Part shown: one piece after another, positions 15,078 through 24,172 of the stretch
Position numbering within the stretch: position 1 is the first letter of the stretch
How the letters are laid out: each line of letters opens with the position of its first letter
Origin: an uncultured Paracoccaceae bacterium
GTDB lineage: Bacteria; Pseudomonadota; Alphaproteobacteria; Rhodobacterales; Rhodobacteraceae
Reading direction: 5' to 3'
Assembly (NCBI GenBank): GCA_947495795.1
Contig: CANMAI010000007.1
Coordinates: forward strand, 1 to 64,000
Length of the DNA stretch: 64,000 nt
Position numbers and translations under genes: made by a program
Notes under the pieces: model-generated
Seen by the model: only the letters and a program-made list of their open reading frames with translations
The model's database searches: none
What the model was told of the DNA's origin: nothing

Positions 15078-15431
15078 ATGGCCGTCACGCGCATCGTCAA
15101 AAACATCGCAACCCCTGATCCCGGCAAGGCACAGGCGTTTTACGGCGATATCCTCGGCCTTGATATCGCGATGGATTTTGGCTGGATTACTACGTTTTCC
15201 GGGGACGCGAGGGCTCAGGTGCAGCTCAGCGTCGCCAGCGAAGGCGGATCGGGCACAGAGGTTCCCGATATCTCGATAGAAGTTGATAATTTTGAGGAAA
15301 TTCTCACCCGCATCCATACGGCTGGGATGGAAATTCCCTATGGCCCGGTAACCGAGCCATGGGGTGTGCGCCGCTTTTATGTGTGCAATCCGTTCGGCAC
15401 ACTTCTGAACATTCTCACCCATGAAACCTGA
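15078..15431 (+). CDS. VOC (glyoxalase/bleomycin resistance fold) protein
   Basis: 117 residues; GAAAGGAG precedes the ATG. It has the paired beta-alpha-beta-beta-beta units of the vicinal oxygen chelate fold, beginning VTRIVKNIATPDPGKAQAFYGDILG and ending GVRRFYVCNPFGTLLNIL. Metal ligands are not fully conserved, so it may be a non-enzymatic binder or a divergent lyase/dioxygenase. It lies about 120 bases upstream of rpmH on the same strand. Confidence 0.8.
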   Translation: MAVTRIVKNIATPDPGKAQAFYGDILGLDIAMDFGWITTFSGDARAQVQLSVASEGGSGTEVPDISIEVDNFEEILTRIHTAGMEIPYGPVTEPWGVRRFYVCNPFGTLLNILTHET

Positions 15432-15553
15432 GCACCAAAAATCCGATTTTTCGCCGTGCGGGCAATTGACTCCACAAAAGCCCCGGCCTAAACACCAGTT
15501 TCCGAATTTCAGCGCCGTTGTGCCCCGCGCCCGGCCGCCGAGGAGAAACCGAA

Positions 15554-15688
15554 ATGAAACGCACATTCCAGCCGAGCAACCGTGTTCGCAAAAACCGCCA
15601 CGGCTTCCGGGCTCGTATGGCCACCAAAAATGGCCGCAAGATCCTGAACCGTCGCCGCGCGCAGGGTCGCAAAAGCCTCTCCGCATAA
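15554..15688 (+). CDS. rpmH: 50S ribosomal protein L34
   Basis: 44 residues, highly basic: it begins [20 protein letters not shown] and ends with an Arg/Lys-rich tail. This is the normal L34 length. AGGAG at 15541-15545 precedes the ATG. It is part of the large ribosomal subunit. It is followed by rnpA as in nearly all bacteria, with a GC-rich hairpin between them. Confidence 0.97.
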   Translation: MKRTFQPSNRVRKNRHGFRARMATKNGRKILNRRRAQGRKSLSA

Positions 15689-15694
15689 CTTCGC

Positions 15695-15710
15695 GCGGGC
15701 TTCAGCCCGC
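15695..15710 (+). promoter_or_regulatory. intergenic hairpin between rpmH and rnpA
   Basis: GCGGGC (15695-15700), loop TTCA, GCCCGC (15705-15710): a perfect 6-bp stem with no T-tract. It probably stabilises or partly attenuates the transcript, consistent with much higher need for L34 than for RnpA. Confidence 0.5.
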
Positions 15711-15718
15711 ATGATGGC

Positions 15719-16138
15719 ATGAACATTATGGCATCGCATCCCGCACCTCCCTCTGCTGATGATAGCGGAGAAGCTAACGGCGCGGTGCTTTTGCGTGTTG
15801 GTACACTGAAAAAACGGAAAGAGTTTCTGGCGGCCGCCCGCGCCCATAAGCAGGTGGCCCCAAGCCTCATCCTTCAGGCGCGCAAACGCGGGCCAGAGGA
15901 ACCAAGCGTTGCGCATATTCGCATCGGCTATACCTGCTCCAAAAAGGTTGGCAACGCCGTGGAACGAAACCGCGCCAAGCGCCGGTTGCGCGCCGCCGCT
16001 CATGAAGTTCTGAAATCAGGTGGTACTTCCGGCTGGGATTACGTGCTGATCGGCCGTAAGGATATCACCGCCAGCCGCCCCTTTCCGGAGCTTTGCGCCG
16101 ATCTTGCCAAAGCGCTCGCCCGCATCCACGCAGCATGA
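15719..16138 (+). CDS. rnpA: ribonuclease P protein component
   Basis: 139 residues from the ATG at 15719 (an in-frame ATG at 15728 is also possible). The conserved RNR motif is present in KKVGNAVERNRAKRRLRAA, with the central cleft IGYTCS. It binds the RNase P RNA and helps recognise the 5' leader of pre-tRNAs. The N-terminal 25 residues are a non-conserved extension. Its stop overlaps the start of yidD. Confidence 0.95.
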   Translation: MNIMASHPAPPSADDSGEANGAVLLRVGTLKKRKEFLAAARAHKQVAPSLILQARKRGPEEPSVAHIRIGYTCSKKVGNAVERNRAKRRLRAAAHEVLKSGGTSGWDYVLIGRKDITASRPFPELCADLAKALARIHAA

Positions 16139-16356
16139 GCCCGCTCGCCCGCATCATCGCCTTGCCCGTCCGCGCCTACCGGCTGATCGGCAGCCCGTGG
16201 GTCGGGCGCGGCTGCCGGTTTCATCCCACATGCTCGGCCTACGCCCTCGAAGCACTGGAAAAGCACGGCGGCATGCGCGGCACATGGCTCACCCTCCGCC
16301 GCCTCGCCCGCTGCCATCCTCTTGGCGGCAGCGGGATAGACAACGTTCCGGATTAA
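16135..16356 (+). CDS. yidD: membrane protein insertion efficiency factor YidD
   Basis: 73 residues starting at the ATGA overlap with rnpA. The signature CRFHPTCSAYALEALEKHG and CHPLGGSGID are diagnostic. It is a small amphipathic protein at the inner membrane that supports YidC-mediated insertion. Normally yidC follows; here the next gene is a convergent reductase, so yidC has moved elsewhere. Confidence 0.93.
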   Translation: MSPLARIIALPVRAYRLIGSPWVGRGCRFHPTCSAYALEALEKHGGMRGTWLTLRRLARCHPLGGSGIDNVPD

Positions 16357-16883
16357 CCGCCGAGGCGGTACGCCTGATAAAGCGCACCACAACCGTAGTT
16401 TCGCTCCTCCACCAGTGCCAGAGCCTGCGGTTGCGCATCCTCGAAAAGCGGGGTTCCGTCCCCCAGCAGTATGGGTGCACGTTTCAGCCGCAGCATATCA
16501 ATGCGCCCTTTCTGCAGAAGATATCCGGCGAAAGCCCCGCCACCGCAAAGGTAGATCGGCCCTGTCCCTTCCTGCTGCAACCGGTCAATATAGGCGAGTG
16601 CATCGTTTTGCACCTGCACAACATCCGTCTCCTCCGGAAGCTTCAAAGAGCTTGAAAACACGGTTGATTGCATCGTCGGGTAAGGGTTCGCACCGGGCTC
16701 CAATCCGTACCGATACCCAAACTCGTACGTCGCCCGCCCCATCAGGCAATGCGCGTAAGTGGCGAGCCGGGCGATATAATCCTCCAAAGTCGCGCCCTCA
16801 TGCGCAAAGAGTGAAATATCACCGCCCGCACCGGCAATGAAGCCGTCTGCCGAGACGGCCACGTCGTAAATAACAGGTTGCAT
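16353..16883 (-). CDS. dihydrofolate reductase/RibD C-terminal family protein
   Basis: 176 residues from the ATG at 16883. It begins VIYDVAVSADGFIAG, and has LMGRATYEFG and IYLCGGGAFAGYLL, the NADPH-binding pattern of RibD_C-type reductases related to DHFR. No deaminase domain is present, so it is not a riboflavin bifunctional enzyme. The substrate is unknown. It meets yidD tail to tail, overlapping by 4 bases. Confidence 0.85.
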   Translation of the reverse strand: MQPVIYDVAVSADGFIAGAGGDISLFAHEGATLEDYIARLATYAHCLMGRATYEFGYRYGLEPGANPYPTMQSTVFSSSLKLPEETDVVQVQNDALAYIDRLQQEGTGPIYLCGGGAFAGYLLQKGRIDMLRLKRAPILLGDGTPLFEDAQPQALALVEERNYGCGALYQAYRLGG

Positions 16884-17043
16884 GAAAATGCTCCTCTTGA
16901 TCTTGGAAAAACACAAGGCAGCCCAAGGCCGCCCACTGCATCTGCCGCTTACAAGATCACTGTCAGAGCACTCCTCTTATTAGGTCGAGCTGATAGCACA
17001 TGCCGTGCTTCTGGGCTAGGCTCCGCGCTGGAGGAGACATGCC

Positions 17044-17469
17044 GTGCCGATCACCTACACCCATATCCAGCCTGCAACCGCTACACTTTTGAAGCACGTG
17101 GCGCCTGATGTCTTCGATCACGAGATTTCAGAGTATCACCTCCGCCACTACCTCACCTCGCGAGAGCGGGTGCTGATCGTGGCACGGGACGGCCCTCTGG
17201 TTGTCGGCCAATGCCGGGGGCTGATCATACACCATCCCGATCAGGCACCGGAGCTTTGCATCGAAAACCTGGGCGTAAGCCCGGACTGGCAGCGCAGGGG
17301 AATCGCAGGGGAGCTTATGAGGCAATTGAAGACAGCCGCAAAAGGCTTTGGATGCGCTGATTTCTACGTTCTCACCGAGGCGGAGAACCAGGATGCGCGC
17401 GCCTTCTACGAGGCTCAGGGCTGGCCGGAGACGCCCTGCCTCATGTTTGACGGATCGCTTGCGGAATAG
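17044..17469 (+). CDS. GNAT family N-acetyltransferase
   Basis: 141 residues from a GTG start. The acetyl-CoA binding segment ENLGVSPDWQRRGIAGELM (Q/RxxGxG/A-like) and the later ENQDARAFYEAQGW are typical GNAT motifs. It transfers an acetyl group to an unknown amine. It overlaps the DUF1353 gene tail to tail by 29 bases. Confidence 0.85.
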   Translation: MPITYTHIQPATATLLKHVAPDVFDHEISEYHLRHYLTSRERVLIVARDGPLVVGQCRGLIIHHPDQAPELCIENLGVSPDWQRRGIAGELMRQLKTAAKGFGCADFYVLTEAENQDARAFYEAQGWPETPCLMFDGSLAE

Positions 17470-17959
17470 GGTCGAGGATCGTCTCCAGAGGCTTCGCCCC
17501 CATCGCAAGCCCGCCAAGTAGCCGCAGCGCGAAGTAGACGGGCCAACGCAGGCCGTAATCCGCATGGGCCATCATCGCCAGCATCATCCTGTCCGCAAAG
17601 GCCCGCCGGGCCACGCGGTCTCCGCCCTCTCTCCAGCGCTGTACATAAAGGTAATCGTGCACTACCGCCGCCTCCAGATGCAGCCCGATCTGCCCGACCC
17701 ATGGGCGCAACAGGCGCGGCACGCTTGCCAGATCGGTTACAAACCCTTCCGGCACCACAATCTCGCGCGTGCCAACCTCTCCGATCTGGCGGAAAGCCAC
17801 GCGGTAGGGTGCGGAAAGCACAAACTCCGTGCCTGAAAGAAGCGGTTCCAGCCCACGCTCTGGCCGCAAGAGCGAAAGAGAGCCGCTCGGGCGCGCCCAG
17901 GCCAGCGGGCGCAGCGTCTGCGGAAATGGGTCGGGCAGTGACGCGGGATCGCGAAACAT
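17441..17959 (-). CDS. DUF1353 domain protein
   Basis: 172 residues. The centre, VPEGFVTDLASVPRLLRPW followed by AAVVHDYLYVQRW and DRMMLAMMAHADYGLRWPVY, is the DUF1353 signature, a family common in alphaproteobacteria and their phages, with no established function. The C-terminus holds a hydrophobic segment. It is convergent with the GNAT gene. Confidence 0.8.
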   Translation of the reverse strand: MFRDPASLPDPFPQTLRPLAWARPSGSLSLLRPERGLEPLLSGTEFVLSAPYRVAFRQIGEVGTREIVVPEGFVTDLASVPRLLRPWVGQIGLHLEAAVVHDYLYVQRWREGGDRVARRAFADRMMLAMMAHADYGLRWPVYFALRLLGGLAMGAKPLETILDPIPQAIRQT

Positions 17960-18055
17960 CGGGGTACCTCGGCTGAATTGTCAGGAACTCCCGGCAATAT
18001 GCGGGCGGCGCACCCTCAGGGCAACGGAACTATTCGACCGTGCGCTGGTGCGCGT

Positions 18056-18574
18056 TTACCTTTTCTCAAAGAAAATGATTACCTCACCGATCTCTACACC
18101 GAACTTATCCACGTAGGCCCGGTTGAGAACGCGCCGCTCATCCAGCCGCCACATCCAATCGTCAAAACTCACACGCAATTTGCCATCCGGCACCGGCAGA
18201 TCGATCGAGTAGGCCCAGTTGAACACATCCCCCCGCTCCTCGCCCTTGGCCACGCCAATCACACCGGGTGCCGTGCCTTCCCACGTATCCTCACCCGTTT
18301 TGCGCAACGTCCAGAGCCGATTTTCCGTCGTGCCGTCCTCATAGGTGAAATCCTCGTTCAGCGTCAGAACCTCGCCATCCCAGCGGCCCTGCATCTCCAC
18401 CTCGAAGCGCCGCAAAACGGTGCCGAAGCGATCCTGAAACTGGCCATAAGCCACCAGATCACCATTGAAATAGTCTTCGAGATCAAGCTTGGGCCCGCCC
18501 ATGGAAGGGTCTTCCAACCCCGGCCGTCCGCATGCGGCCACCAACAGCAGACATCCCAGAACCAGCCAACGCAT
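18056..18574 (-). CDS. DUF3833 lipoprotein
   Basis: 172 residues from the ATG at 18574. The signal peptide ends in a lipobox (LLVAACG, Cys13), so it is a predicted lipoprotein. The remainder matches DUF3833, with LEDYFNGDLVAYGQFQDRFG and the WMWRLDERRVLNRA segment. Its fold is lipocalin-like by resemblance; function unknown. It is encoded 55 bases downstream of the MFS gene on the same strand and may be co-transcribed. Confidence 0.82.
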   Translation of the reverse strand: MRWLVLGCLLLVAACGRPGLEDPSMGGPKLDLEDYFNGDLVAYGQFQDRFGTVLRRFEVEMQGRWDGEVLTLNEDFTYEDGTTENRLWTLRKTGEDTWEGTAPGVIGVAKGEERGDVFNWAYSIDLPVPDGKLRVSFDDWMWRLDERRVLNRAYVDKFGVEIGEVIIFFEKR

Positions 18575-18629
18575 GGTAGTCTCCCAGTTGCTCCTGAGAG
18601 TGTATACGCAGCGAAACATGCTTCAGTTC

Positions 18630-19937
18630 TCAGGCCTCCGCCTGTACTTCTTCCAGGCTCGCAGCAAAGGGCACTGCAACAGCGCACATGCCCGCCATCA
18701 ATGCCAACACAAAGCCTGTGCCAAAGATGGCAGCGATCAGGCTGAAAATGCCGCCCGTCAGCAAAAGCACGCCAATCACTGTGTTGGAAAGCGCTGTAAA
18801 GGCCGCCCGCGTTTCTTCGTCCGCCATGTCCACCAGATGTGTGGAACGCCCCAATCGCACGCCCTGATAAGCCACCATCAGGCCAAAAAGCAGCAGTGGA
18901 AGAAGGAAACTTCCCACCATCCCGCCGCCAAGCGTGATCAGAGCCGTCAGCGCCAGCACGGCTGCGGCGATCACTGCAGAAACGATTAACACCATTCGAC
19001 TCGAACTGTCGGCAAGGCTGCCCCACACAAAGCTGCTGAGAAGCCCGGCACTTGCGGAAGCCAGCACCAGAAAGCCAAGGCCACCATAGCTCGCGCCCTC
19101 ACCTGCCGCCGCAGCAACCATAAAAGGCGGCGCCAGCGCCGTGGCCGTCAGAAGCCCGCGCACTATGATGAAGCGGCGAAGCTGCGGCTCCGTTTTCAGA
19201 TAGTCGAGGCTCGCAATCGCCTCTTCCAGCGCCGCACGCCCACCTTCGGTGCTGCCCCGCTCTTCCTCCAGCCGCGTAAAAAGATAACCCGCACCAATCC
19301 ACGCGATACCGCTCAGCACCAGCCCACCGATCACAAGATCGATACGCCCCGGCCCACCGCTGGAAAGCATCAAGGCATAGACGATCACCACACTAGCCGC
19401 CAGTGTGCCCGCAAGCCCAGTGGCCTTCCCGCGGCGCGATTTATCCACGGTCTTGCCCAGCACATCCTTGTAGCAAACGGAGCAGACGCTGCGGGCCAGT
19501 GCAAGGCATGCAAGGGCCAGAACAATCACGATACCCGCCAACACACCGGAGAGGAGCAGCGCCGCAAGAGCGATAACCAGCGCCGATGCCCCCTGCACCG
19601 CGGCACCCGCTGCCCATACCCATTTTCGTTCCGGCAACTGGCGCAGATATCCCGCCGTCAGAAGCTGCGGCAAAAGCGCCCCGGCTTCCCGGATCGGCAC
19701 CAGAAGGCCAACCAACGCCGCCGGCGCCCCCACTGCGGTGATCAACCAGCTCAGTACCAGTTTCGGGTCGATCAGCCCGTCCGCACTCTTGGAAAGAGCA
19801 AGGGCGCCTACATGCGTGAAAAAATTCCCCGCTTCCTCACGGCATGCACTTTCCGGAATGTCGCGGCACGCGCGGCCGTCATCGTCGATCGCGATCGCTT
19901 CGAAAGCGGCTTCCACCGTGGTGGACGTCTTGAACAT
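18630..19937 (-). CDS. MFS transporter
   Basis: 435 residues with about 12 hydrophobic segments after a soluble N-terminal 50 residues. The pattern of two six-helix halves, with charged loops such as DKSRRGKATGLAG and WGSLADSSSRMV, fits the major facilitator superfamily. The substrate is unknown. The unusual N-terminal stretch with ACRDIPESACREEAG carries two Cys. It is followed by the DUF3833 lipoprotein. Confidence 0.8.
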   Translation of the reverse strand: MFKTSTTVEAAFEAIAIDDDGRACRDIPESACREEAGNFFTHVGALALSKSADGLIDPKLVLSWLITAVGAPAALVGLLVPIREAGALLPQLLTAGYLRQLPERKWVWAAGAAVQGASALVIALAALLLSGVLAGIVIVLALACLALARSVCSVCYKDVLGKTVDKSRRGKATGLAGTLAASVVIVYALMLSSGGPGRIDLVIGGLVLSGIAWIGAGYLFTRLEEERGSTEGGRAALEEAIASLDYLKTEPQLRRFIIVRGLLTATALAPPFMVAAAAGEGASYGGLGFLVLASASAGLLSSFVWGSLADSSSRMVLIVSAVIAAAVLALTALITLGGGMVGSFLLPLLLFGLMVAYQGVRLGRSTHLVDMADEETRAAFTALSNTVIGVLLLTGGIFSLIAAIFGTGFVLALMAGMCAVAVPFAASLEEVQAEA

Positions 19938-19977
19938 CTTACAGCGTCTCTCTGCCGTTCCTCGGGGTCTGTGCCCT

Positions 19978-20346
19978 TCAGGCGGGCCGCTCAGCCGACA
20001 TATTGAGCGTAATCAGCAAAACCGCAAGCGCGACTTCCACAGCAAGGAACGTGTATGATGTTATCGAGCCTGAACCATCCAGCAGAATGGACGTTGCTCG
20101 ACCGAGAGCGGCACCAGCATATGCGCAGCCAACCATGATGAAGGCAAAGGGATGGCTGATCAGCAATGCGCCCGCGCCTAAACCGATAAAGAGTGCGCCA
20201 CTTGCTGCCCGAATTTCCGAAAGCCCGAGCTTTGAACCCGCCGTCGTCAGGTCAAGCTGCTCCATCGTGTAACGTGGCGCCATCCAACCAATTGTCCCGA
20301 AGATAATCGTGGCCAGTGCCGCAAAAACATTAAACATCTGTATCAT
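19978..20346 (-). CDS. DUF4345-type small membrane protein
   Basis: 122 residues from the ATG at 20346, with AGAGAGGTG just upstream. There are four hydrophobic helices and LGLSEIRAASGALFIGLGAG, the pattern of DUF4345 proteins. The longer frame that runs upstream into IS3 OrfA-like sequence is not part of this gene; an IS remnant lies immediately upstream and may have replaced the native promoter. Function unknown. Confidence 0.7.
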   Translation of the reverse strand: MIQMFNVFAALATIIFGTIGWMAPRYTMEQLDLTTAGSKLGLSEIRAASGALFIGLGAGALLISHPFAFIMVGCAYAGAALGRATSILLDGSGSITSYTFLAVEVALAVLLITLNMSAERPA

Positions 20347-20379
20347 GTATTCACCTCTCTCCGAGCAAAACACGCGCAG

Positions 20380-20560
20380 AGACAAGATGTTCCATATGAA
20401 GAAAAGCCAGAGTGTCGCAGCAAAACGGCGGTCTTGGCTATCCTTGAGAATCAGCCTATCCAGTTCGAGCTCTGCTGCGATCTTCTTGAGACGCACGTTC
20501 TCTTTCTCCAGAGTACGCATCGCTAATCCCTGCACTCCGAAAGGCTGACGCCAAACCAAT
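20380..20560 (-). pseudogene. IS3-family OrfA transposase remnant
   Basis: On the minus strand the segment MRTLEKENVRLKKIAAELEL plus DRLILKDS is the C-terminal leucine-zipper end of an IS3-type OrfA. Upstream it is only partly readable, with frame changes (GISDA in another frame). No terminal repeats are seen. Its orientation is opposite to the OrfB fragment that follows. Confidence 0.65.
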
Positions 20561-20766
20561 CCCAGCTGCCAGCTTAACCTCATTCCCGCTCAGCAACTTC
20601 AAAACATCGTTGTCAGAACACCTCTCATGGCCATTCCATGTTCCCCCTAAGACAAGTGCGGTGGCCCAGTTTTGAGAGGGAGGGACAGTTGGTGCCAATT
20701 CATCAGAGGCCCAACACCAGCAAGGCGGCAAAGGGACATAGGATTTATCCGTAACTGTTACGCCTG

Positions 20767-21000
20767 TTGCGCATCGAACGGCGCAATCATGTCTGGTGCG
20801 CAGAAATTGCCCATATGCCCATGCGGCGCGGGTTTCTGTATATAGCGGCCATCATGGATTGGCACACGAGCAAGGTTCTGGTTTGGAGCATCTCAAACAC
20901 GTCGGAAGCCGGGTTTTGCGTCGAGGCGTTGAACGAGGCGATCCAAAAGTTTGGCCTGCCCGAGATCACGAACACGGATCAAGTCAGGCAGGTCACGTCA
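20767..21000 (+). pseudogene. IS3-family OrfB (integrase core) fragment
   Basis: On the plus strand VWCAEIAHMPMRRGFLYIAA, then IMDWHTSKVLVWSISNT, and EALNEAIQKFGLPEITNTDQ match the middle of the DDE integrase core of IS3 OrfB. The expected QFTS after the second Asp region is degraded (VRQVTS), and the frame then runs into unrelated sequence. It is a truncated, inactive copy, with its start missing. Confidence 0.7.
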
Positions 21001-21073
21001 CTTGACCAGACAGACCCTCGCTGCAAATCCTGTCCAACAAATAGGGAGCCAGTACCGGTCATCCGTACCGCCG

Positions 21074-22834
21074 CTACTCGGCTTTTGTTTCCCTTTGCCC
21101 GAAGTCGCGAAGGCTTGGGCCTGTATCGGCGCTGCGCACCATGCTCCAGTTGAGTGTTGCGTTGTGCGTCGTGGCACGCGCGCGGATGACCAGTTGCCGA
21201 GTGGGAAGAGGTTCCGGTTGGCGCGGGTCGAGATAGGCGCTGGTTTCAACTTCCAGCAACCCGCCTGTCTGGCGGAATACCCAGATTTCGCCCGAGGCTA
21301 CGCGCAGCATCACCATATCCTGCCCGTGCGAGGTATCCACACCGATATCAGGATGGAGGTGGAAATGGAGCGTCAGGGCCACGCCCAGCCGTTCCGCGCC
21401 CTTGATCCGTGTCGCAAAGCGGCGCTCACCCTTCACATCCGGGGCCAGCAGAACATCCTCGCCATGCACTTGGTCGCCAGTGCGGGCCACAAACAGGCGG
21501 CGTTCATGCACAAGGCCATAATCTGCCTGATAGCCGTCATGGCGTGCTTGCACCCACATGCCGGTTGCATCTTCTGCCTGACTTACCGTGACCATGCTGG
21601 GCCGTGTGGCCAGAGGCTGGGGCAGGGGGCCGGAGTTGCGGAGAGGCGCCATTTGGGCACTGGAGGTTTTATCCAGCGCCAAAGTGTTGTGCGCGCCAGT
21701 GGTGCGCGGAGAGCGGTACCATTCCGGACCGAAGCTGAGGCCGGGGCCGACATTCACGATAACGGGCCGCCGCCCGGAAGAGAGCTCGAACCCCAATGTG
21801 CTGGCATGCGCCAGCGTGGCGTCCGCGCCACCCTGCGGCCGCGCACAATCCAGTATCGCCGCAACCCGGCCGCCATGCAGGCGCACATAGCCCATATGCG
21901 GCTCTGCACCCGGGCGCTGGCGCACGCGGGCGCTGGCCAGCACACGGTCTAGCTGGCCTTCAGCACCGCCGCTGCCACCGTGGAACCGCGCAAGGCTGCC
22001 ATCGCCGTGGCGCAGGCTGCGAAGAACCGGAGTGATAGAGGCAATTGCCTGCTCCACCGTTTTGCTGCAGGGCTGCTCCACCGCTGCCATTATGTCACGC
22101 ACACCAATCAAACCCGCCAGCACGTACATAAGTGCTTCGGGGTTGCGCGAGGGAATGCTGCCCTTGGGGATCAGCGTGCTGGCGCAGGCGTGATCCAGCG
22201 CGGACGAGAGCGCCAGCCGCGCCTCATCCTGCCCTTTCAGGCAAACGGACACCTGCACGAGTGCTGCAAGCGTGCGCAGCCGCCGATGTGTTGAGATTTC
22301 GGTGCTGAGAACGGCCTGGGCAAACGCGAACTGATGCGGAAACTCCCGGGCGACGCGGTCCTCCATCTCTCCCGAAAGCAAGGGATCAAGGAACGGAAGG
22401 TTGGCCAGAAGGTTGATCAGCCTGCGGGCCACGATATCGGGCGTCCAGCCCGGGCCGTCGCCTTCCGAGAAGCGATCAATCCAGCCGAGAAGCCAGCCAA
22501 GTGCCCGCGTTCGTGCGCCCTTTGTGCCGAGTGCTGCCAAATCTCCCAGCCAGTCGAACGCATGCAATTCCCGGCTCATCGGGCCTGGGTCCAGCGGAAG
22601 ATCCCACGGTGTAAGGCCAGGCGCTGGGCGGCGCTGGCCAAGGAGTACAAGCTCTCCCTTGAGGGCGGCGCGCGCCGCCTGAAAATCGCCGAACTCGGCT
22701 TCGGGAAGCGCGTTGAACCCCTGAAATGCCGGTATCTCGCCCAGCTTCTTGAAGGTGGCGCGTGCCTGACTGTCGCCCCGCCTGTCTATCAGCTTGGGAA
22801 CTTGCGCCAAAAGGGATGAGAGTGCGCCGGACAT
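21074..22834 (-). CDS. heparinase II/III family protein
   Basis: 586 residues. An N-terminal alpha/alpha toroid (WDLPLDPGPMSRELHAFDWL, RRLINLLANLPFL) is followed by the heparinase II/III beta-sandwich region with RTTGAHNTLALDKTSSAQM. The His of this GAHNT segment is the usual catalytic-site landmark. No signal peptide is evident. Family members cleave uronic-acid polysaccharides; in alphaproteobacteria this conserved gene often lies beside rsmB, as here, and its substrate is not known. Confidence 0.85.
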   Translation of the reverse strand: MSGALSSLLAQVPKLIDRRGDSQARATFKKLGEIPAFQGFNALPEAEFGDFQAARAALKGELVLLGQRRPAPGLTPWDLPLDPGPMSRELHAFDWLGDLAALGTKGARTRALGWLLGWIDRFSEGDGPGWTPDIVARRLINLLANLPFLDPLLSGEMEDRVAREFPHQFAFAQAVLSTEISTHRRLRTLAALVQVSVCLKGQDEARLALSSALDHACASTLIPKGSIPSRNPEALMYVLAGLIGVRDIMAAVEQPCSKTVEQAIASITPVLRSLRHGDGSLARFHGGSGGAEGQLDRVLASARVRQRPGAEPHMGYVRLHGGRVAAILDCARPQGGADATLAHASTLGFELSSGRRPVIVNVGPGLSFGPEWYRSPRTTGAHNTLALDKTSSAQMAPLRNSGPLPQPLATRPSMVTVSQAEDATGMWVQARHDGYQADYGLVHERRLFVARTGDQVHGEDVLLAPDVKGERRFATRIKGAERLGVALTLHFHLHPDIGVDTSHGQDMVMLRVASGEIWVFRQTGGLLEVETSAYLDPRQPEPLPTRQLVIRARATTHNATLNWSMVRSADTGPSLRDFGQRETKAE

Positions 22835-22900
22835 GGTGATCCTTGGGGGTTGATCTGGCTCAGCTTAGCGCGGGCAGCGGATGCTTGTCACGCGGCCCGC

Positions 22901-24172
22901 TCACGCCTTTTGGAGCAACGTGGCAAAAAAACCGTCCATGCCGCCACGCTCCGGCCAGAAATCGGGGCGAAGGCGGAGAGCGCCGGTCGGTGTGAGAAAC
23001 GCGGGCTCTACACCATTTTCCGCCATGAAGGGAAGTATGGTAAGCCCTTCGTGCCGCTCCAGAGCCTGCGATATCTGGCGCTCGCCTTCCTTGGGAAAGA
23101 GCGAACATGTACAGTAGAGAAGCCGCCCCCCCGGTTTCAGCCAGCCAAGGGCCGCATCAATAAGTTTTGATTGCAACTCCAGCAGTGGGCGGAGATCGGG
23201 CGACGGGCGGGCGTGCGGCAGGTCCGGGTGGCGACGGATCGTGCCGGTGGCTGAGCAGGGCGCATCGAGCAGGATGAGATCGAACGCGGCTTCGGGCTTC
23301 CAGTGGAGCGCGTCGACAACGACCCGTTTCGCCGTCAGCCCGGTACGGGTGAGGTTTTCCTCCACGCGGGCCATGCGGGGCCCCGAGATGTCGAGGGCTG
23401 TTACATCCGCGCCCGCAGCGGCGAGTTGCATCGTTTTGCCGCCGGGAGCGGCGCACAGATCCAGCACATTGAGGCCGCTGATATCGCCGAGCATACGCAC
23501 GGGCAGGGCGGCGGCGGCATCCTGAACCCACCATTGCCCTTCGCTGTAGCCGGGCAAGGCAGTAATCTGCCCCTGCCGGGCGAGGCGCAGGCTGCCGGTG
23601 GGCAGCAGTTCCGCATCGAGTTTTTCAGCCAGAGCCTCTGTCTTCGCCGGATTGCGGGGCGTGATATCAAGGGGCGGCGTTTTGCTTTGTACCGCCGCCA
23701 TTTGGTCTGCCGCTTCACGCCCGTACGCTTTCTTCACGATGGAGGACAGCCATCCGGGCAGTGCAGGCGGCGCGAGCGTACCCTCGTGCGCCACAACCTT
23801 GCGCGCCACCGCATTCGCAAGCCCGGCCAGCCGTTTGCTATTGGGCCGTGCGCTCACCAGATCGACAGCCGCGCTTACTGCGGCATGGGGCGGGACCTTC
23901 TCAATCAGCGCCTCATGCGCTGCAATCCGCAGCGCGATCAGCACTGGCAAGGGCGGCAGGCGCTCCACATGCGGGGTGATCACGGCATCAAGGCTGGCCA
24001 GATTTCGCAGAACACCAAGCGCGAGAGATTGCGCATGTGCGCGCTCCGGCCCGGGCAAGTCGCTCAGCGGGCCATCACCTTCAACAAGCTCGGATATCAT
24101 CTGTTGATCACGCAACACGCCAAGCAGCAGCTCCTGTGCCGCCCGTCGTGGGGCAAGGCCCGCGCTGCTCAA
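22901..24172 (-). CDS. rsmB: 16S rRNA (cytosine-967-C5)-methyltransferase family protein RsmB
   Basis: 423 residues. An N-terminal NusB-like helical domain (about 1-140) is followed by a SAM-dependent m5C methyltransferase: [15 protein letters not shown] (motif I), [11 protein letters not shown] (motif IV) and [12 protein letters not shown] (motif VI, catalytic Cys). It methylates rRNA cytosine 967. It starts 4 bases inside the end of htpX and is therefore translationally coupled. Confidence 0.9.
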   Translation of the reverse strand: MSSAGLAPRRAAQELLLGVLRDQQMISELVEGDGPLSDLPGPERAHAQSLALGVLRNLASLDAVITPHVERLPPLPVLIALRIAAHEALIEKVPPHAAVSAAVDLVSARPNSKRLAGLANAVARKVVAHEGTLAPPALPGWLSSIVKKAYGREAADQMAAVQSKTPPLDITPRNPAKTEALAEKLDAELLPTGSLRLARQGQITALPGYSEGQWWVQDAAAALPVRMLGDISGLNVLDLCAAPGGKTMQLAAAGADVTALDISGPRMARVEENLTRTGLTAKRVVVDALHWKPEAAFDLILLDAPCSATGTIRRHPDLPHARPSPDLRPLLELQSKLIDAALGWLKPGGRLLYCTCSLFPKEGERQISQALERHEGLTILPFMAENGVEPAFLTPTGALRLRPDFWPERGGMDGFFATLLQKA

